Origin: a virus
DNA length: 22,687 nt
Strand: one strand, 5' to 3'
Virus record (IMG/VR): IMGVR_UViG_3300007623_000036
Span: 1 to 22,687 of that record
Positions within the stretch are counted from its first letter, which is position 1; each line of letters begins with the position of its first letter. Under the pieces are notes generated by a model, which saw nothing but the letters and a program-made list of their open reading frames with translations, did no database searches and had not been told where the DNA came from. Both the position numbers and the translations under genes were made by a program. Positions 21,632-22,687 of this stretch are shown here, one piece after another.

Positions 21632-22687
21632 ATGCCTATTAATACAGATTTAAATATTGCGCCATATTTTGATGACTTTGACGTTGAGAAACAGTTCTAT
21701 AAAATCCTGTTTAAGCCAGCGTACGCTGTCCAGGCTCGAGAGCTTACTCAACTTCAAACGATTCTTCAAAACCAAGTTGAACGCTTTGGTGATAATATCT
21801 ACCAAGAAGGTAGTATCATTAAAGGTTGTAACTTTACAACTATTAACAACCTAGAATTTGTTAAATTGGTCAGCCCAAATGGATTTGACGTTGATTCATT
21901 TGTCAGTGGCAAAGAGATCGACATCATTGGCGGTATTGAAACCGAAGTTGATGTAGTGTATGAAGTTGAAGGTTTGACCAACGGATTGAAAGCAAACATT
22001 ATTGCTGCAGCCCGTGGTTTTGAAACTAGGCCGCCAGATCTAAACACGTTCTTCATTAACTATTTGAATACTAATACTGATGCTAACTCTAACACAGTTA
22101 AAGTATTCCAACCGGGTGAATCTCTTCAAATTACTCGTTACAAGTACAACGGTAAAGAACTTTATTCAACCGAAAACCAACTTGTTTTATATACTACTAC
22201 TTCTGGCGATCAGACAACTATTAGTGTAACTCAACAATCTAACCCAACTGGAAAATCATACGGTATTAGAGCATCCTCCGGTGTAATTTTCCAGAAAGGT
22301 CATTTCCTATTTACAAGTGATCAAACACTAATTGTTTCTAAATATAACGATCAGCCTGATAACTTATCTGTTGGTTATAAAGTTGAAGAATCTACAGTAA
22401 GCGCATTGCAAGACAGTTCATTGTATGATAACGCCAACGGATCACAAAACGAAAATGCACCAGGCGCCGATAGATTAAAAATGAATCCAGTACTGACTGT
22501 CGTTGCTACTGGTACGGGTGATGAAGATTCTGCATTTTTTGCTTTGATTAGATACCAAAATGGTAACCAAGTACAATTAAGAGATGTTTCTCAATTCAAC
22601 TCAATTGCTGATGAATTAGCAAGAAGAACTTATGAAGAATCTGGTAATTACGTTCTAGATAAATTTAAAGTAAATATGGAACGAAGA
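21632..22687 (+). CDS. DUF4815-type virion structural protein, 5' part only
   Basis: ATG 21632 follows AAGGAAG at a 10-base distance and the frame is open to the last base of the window (352 codons, no stop), so the gene is truncated by the window edge. The N-terminus 'DLNIAPYFDDFDVEKQFYKI', 'LFKPAYAVQARELTQLQTIL' and 'QNQVERFGDNIYQEGSIIKG' is the hallmark of the DUF4815 family found in large structural proteins of marine T4-like phages. The following part is beta-rich with Thr/Ser/Asn repeats. Position after gp8 suggests a baseplate or fibre-attachment role (where T4 has gp9, 10 and 11), but this is inference. Confidence 0.88.
   Translation, partial: MPINTDLNIAPYFDDFDVEKQFYKILFKPAYAVQARELTQLQTILQNQVERFGDNIYQEGSIIKGCNFTTINNLEFVKLVSPNGFDVDSFVSGKEIDIIGGIETEVDVVYEVEGLTNGLKANIIAAARGFETRPPDLNTFFINYLNTNTDANSNTVKVFQPGESLQITRYKYNGKELYSTENQLVLYTTTSGDQTTISVTQQSNPTGKSYGIRASSGVIFQKGHFLFTSDQTLIVSKYNDQPDNLSVGYKVEESTVSALQDSSLYDNANGSQNENAPGADRLKMNPVLTVVATGTGDEDSAFFALIRYQNGNQVQLRDVSQFNSIADELARRTYEESGNYVLDKFKVNMERR

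Noticed and set aside
1-22687. tRNA genes, CRISPR arrays, insertion sequences, attachment sites, integrase
   Set aside because: None was seen on either strand; the window is almost fully covered by structural genes.

Overview
This window is part of the late structural region of a T4-like contractile-tailed phage (myovirus). It looks like one of the marine, non-enterobacterial T4 relatives. The evidence is a run of recognisable T4 tail and baseplate orthologues (gp29-, 51-, 26-, 54-, 4-, 48-, 53-, 27-, 5-, 25-, 6-, 7- and 8-like). Add to that AT-rich coding, gene-to-gene overlaps of 1 to 8 bases, T4-type late promoter boxes (TATAAATA) and accessory virion proteins of kinds common in marine T4-like phages. 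No integrase, repressor, tRNA or host gene is visible, and the host cannot be read from the sequence.

Layout. Bases 1-442 hold three tiny tightly overlapping rightward genes, ended by a hairpin terminator (446-470) shared with the convergent operon. Bases 469-5229 form a leftward operon, read from right to left: gp4 head-completion nuclease, an unrecognised 207-residue protein, a gp54-like tube initiator, gp26, a 53-codon gp51-like gene that is easy to miss, and the gp29-like tape measure. Bases 5230-5294 are a divergent control region with two late promoters as perfect mirror images. Bases 5295-17287 form a rightward operon: gp48 tube cap, gp53, an 85-residue unknown, gp27 hub, gp5 spike with lysozyme, a 664-residue virion protein, gp25, gp6, and a gp7-like gene split by a frameshift. 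Bases 17328-22687 hold a fibre-like protein, a subtilisin-family protease with propeptide, a gp8-like wedge protein and the start of a DUF4815-type virion protein that runs off the window. No gene-free stretch exceeds 300 bases.

How it works together. gp27 and gp5 make the central hub and membrane-piercing spike. gp48 and gp54 cap the hub and start the tail tube. gp29 sets tail length, with gp26 and gp51 as its likely chaperones. gp53, 25, 6, 7 and 8 build the wedges around the hub. gp4 completes the head.

Most notable: (1) gp26 and gp51 overlap at TAATG with an in-frame T TTT TTT heptamer just upstream, so a -1 slip would give a 287-residue fusion, like the G/GT tail chaperones of lambda. 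(2) The gp5 lysozyme domain sits at the C-terminus after the beta-helix and resembles the lambda R transglycosylase (GH104), unlike the T4 layout. (3) A complete subtilisin zymogen lies among baseplate genes. (4) Two late promoters face each other in a 13-bp perfect inverted repeat. (5) The tape measure carries a fresh 69-bp duplication.
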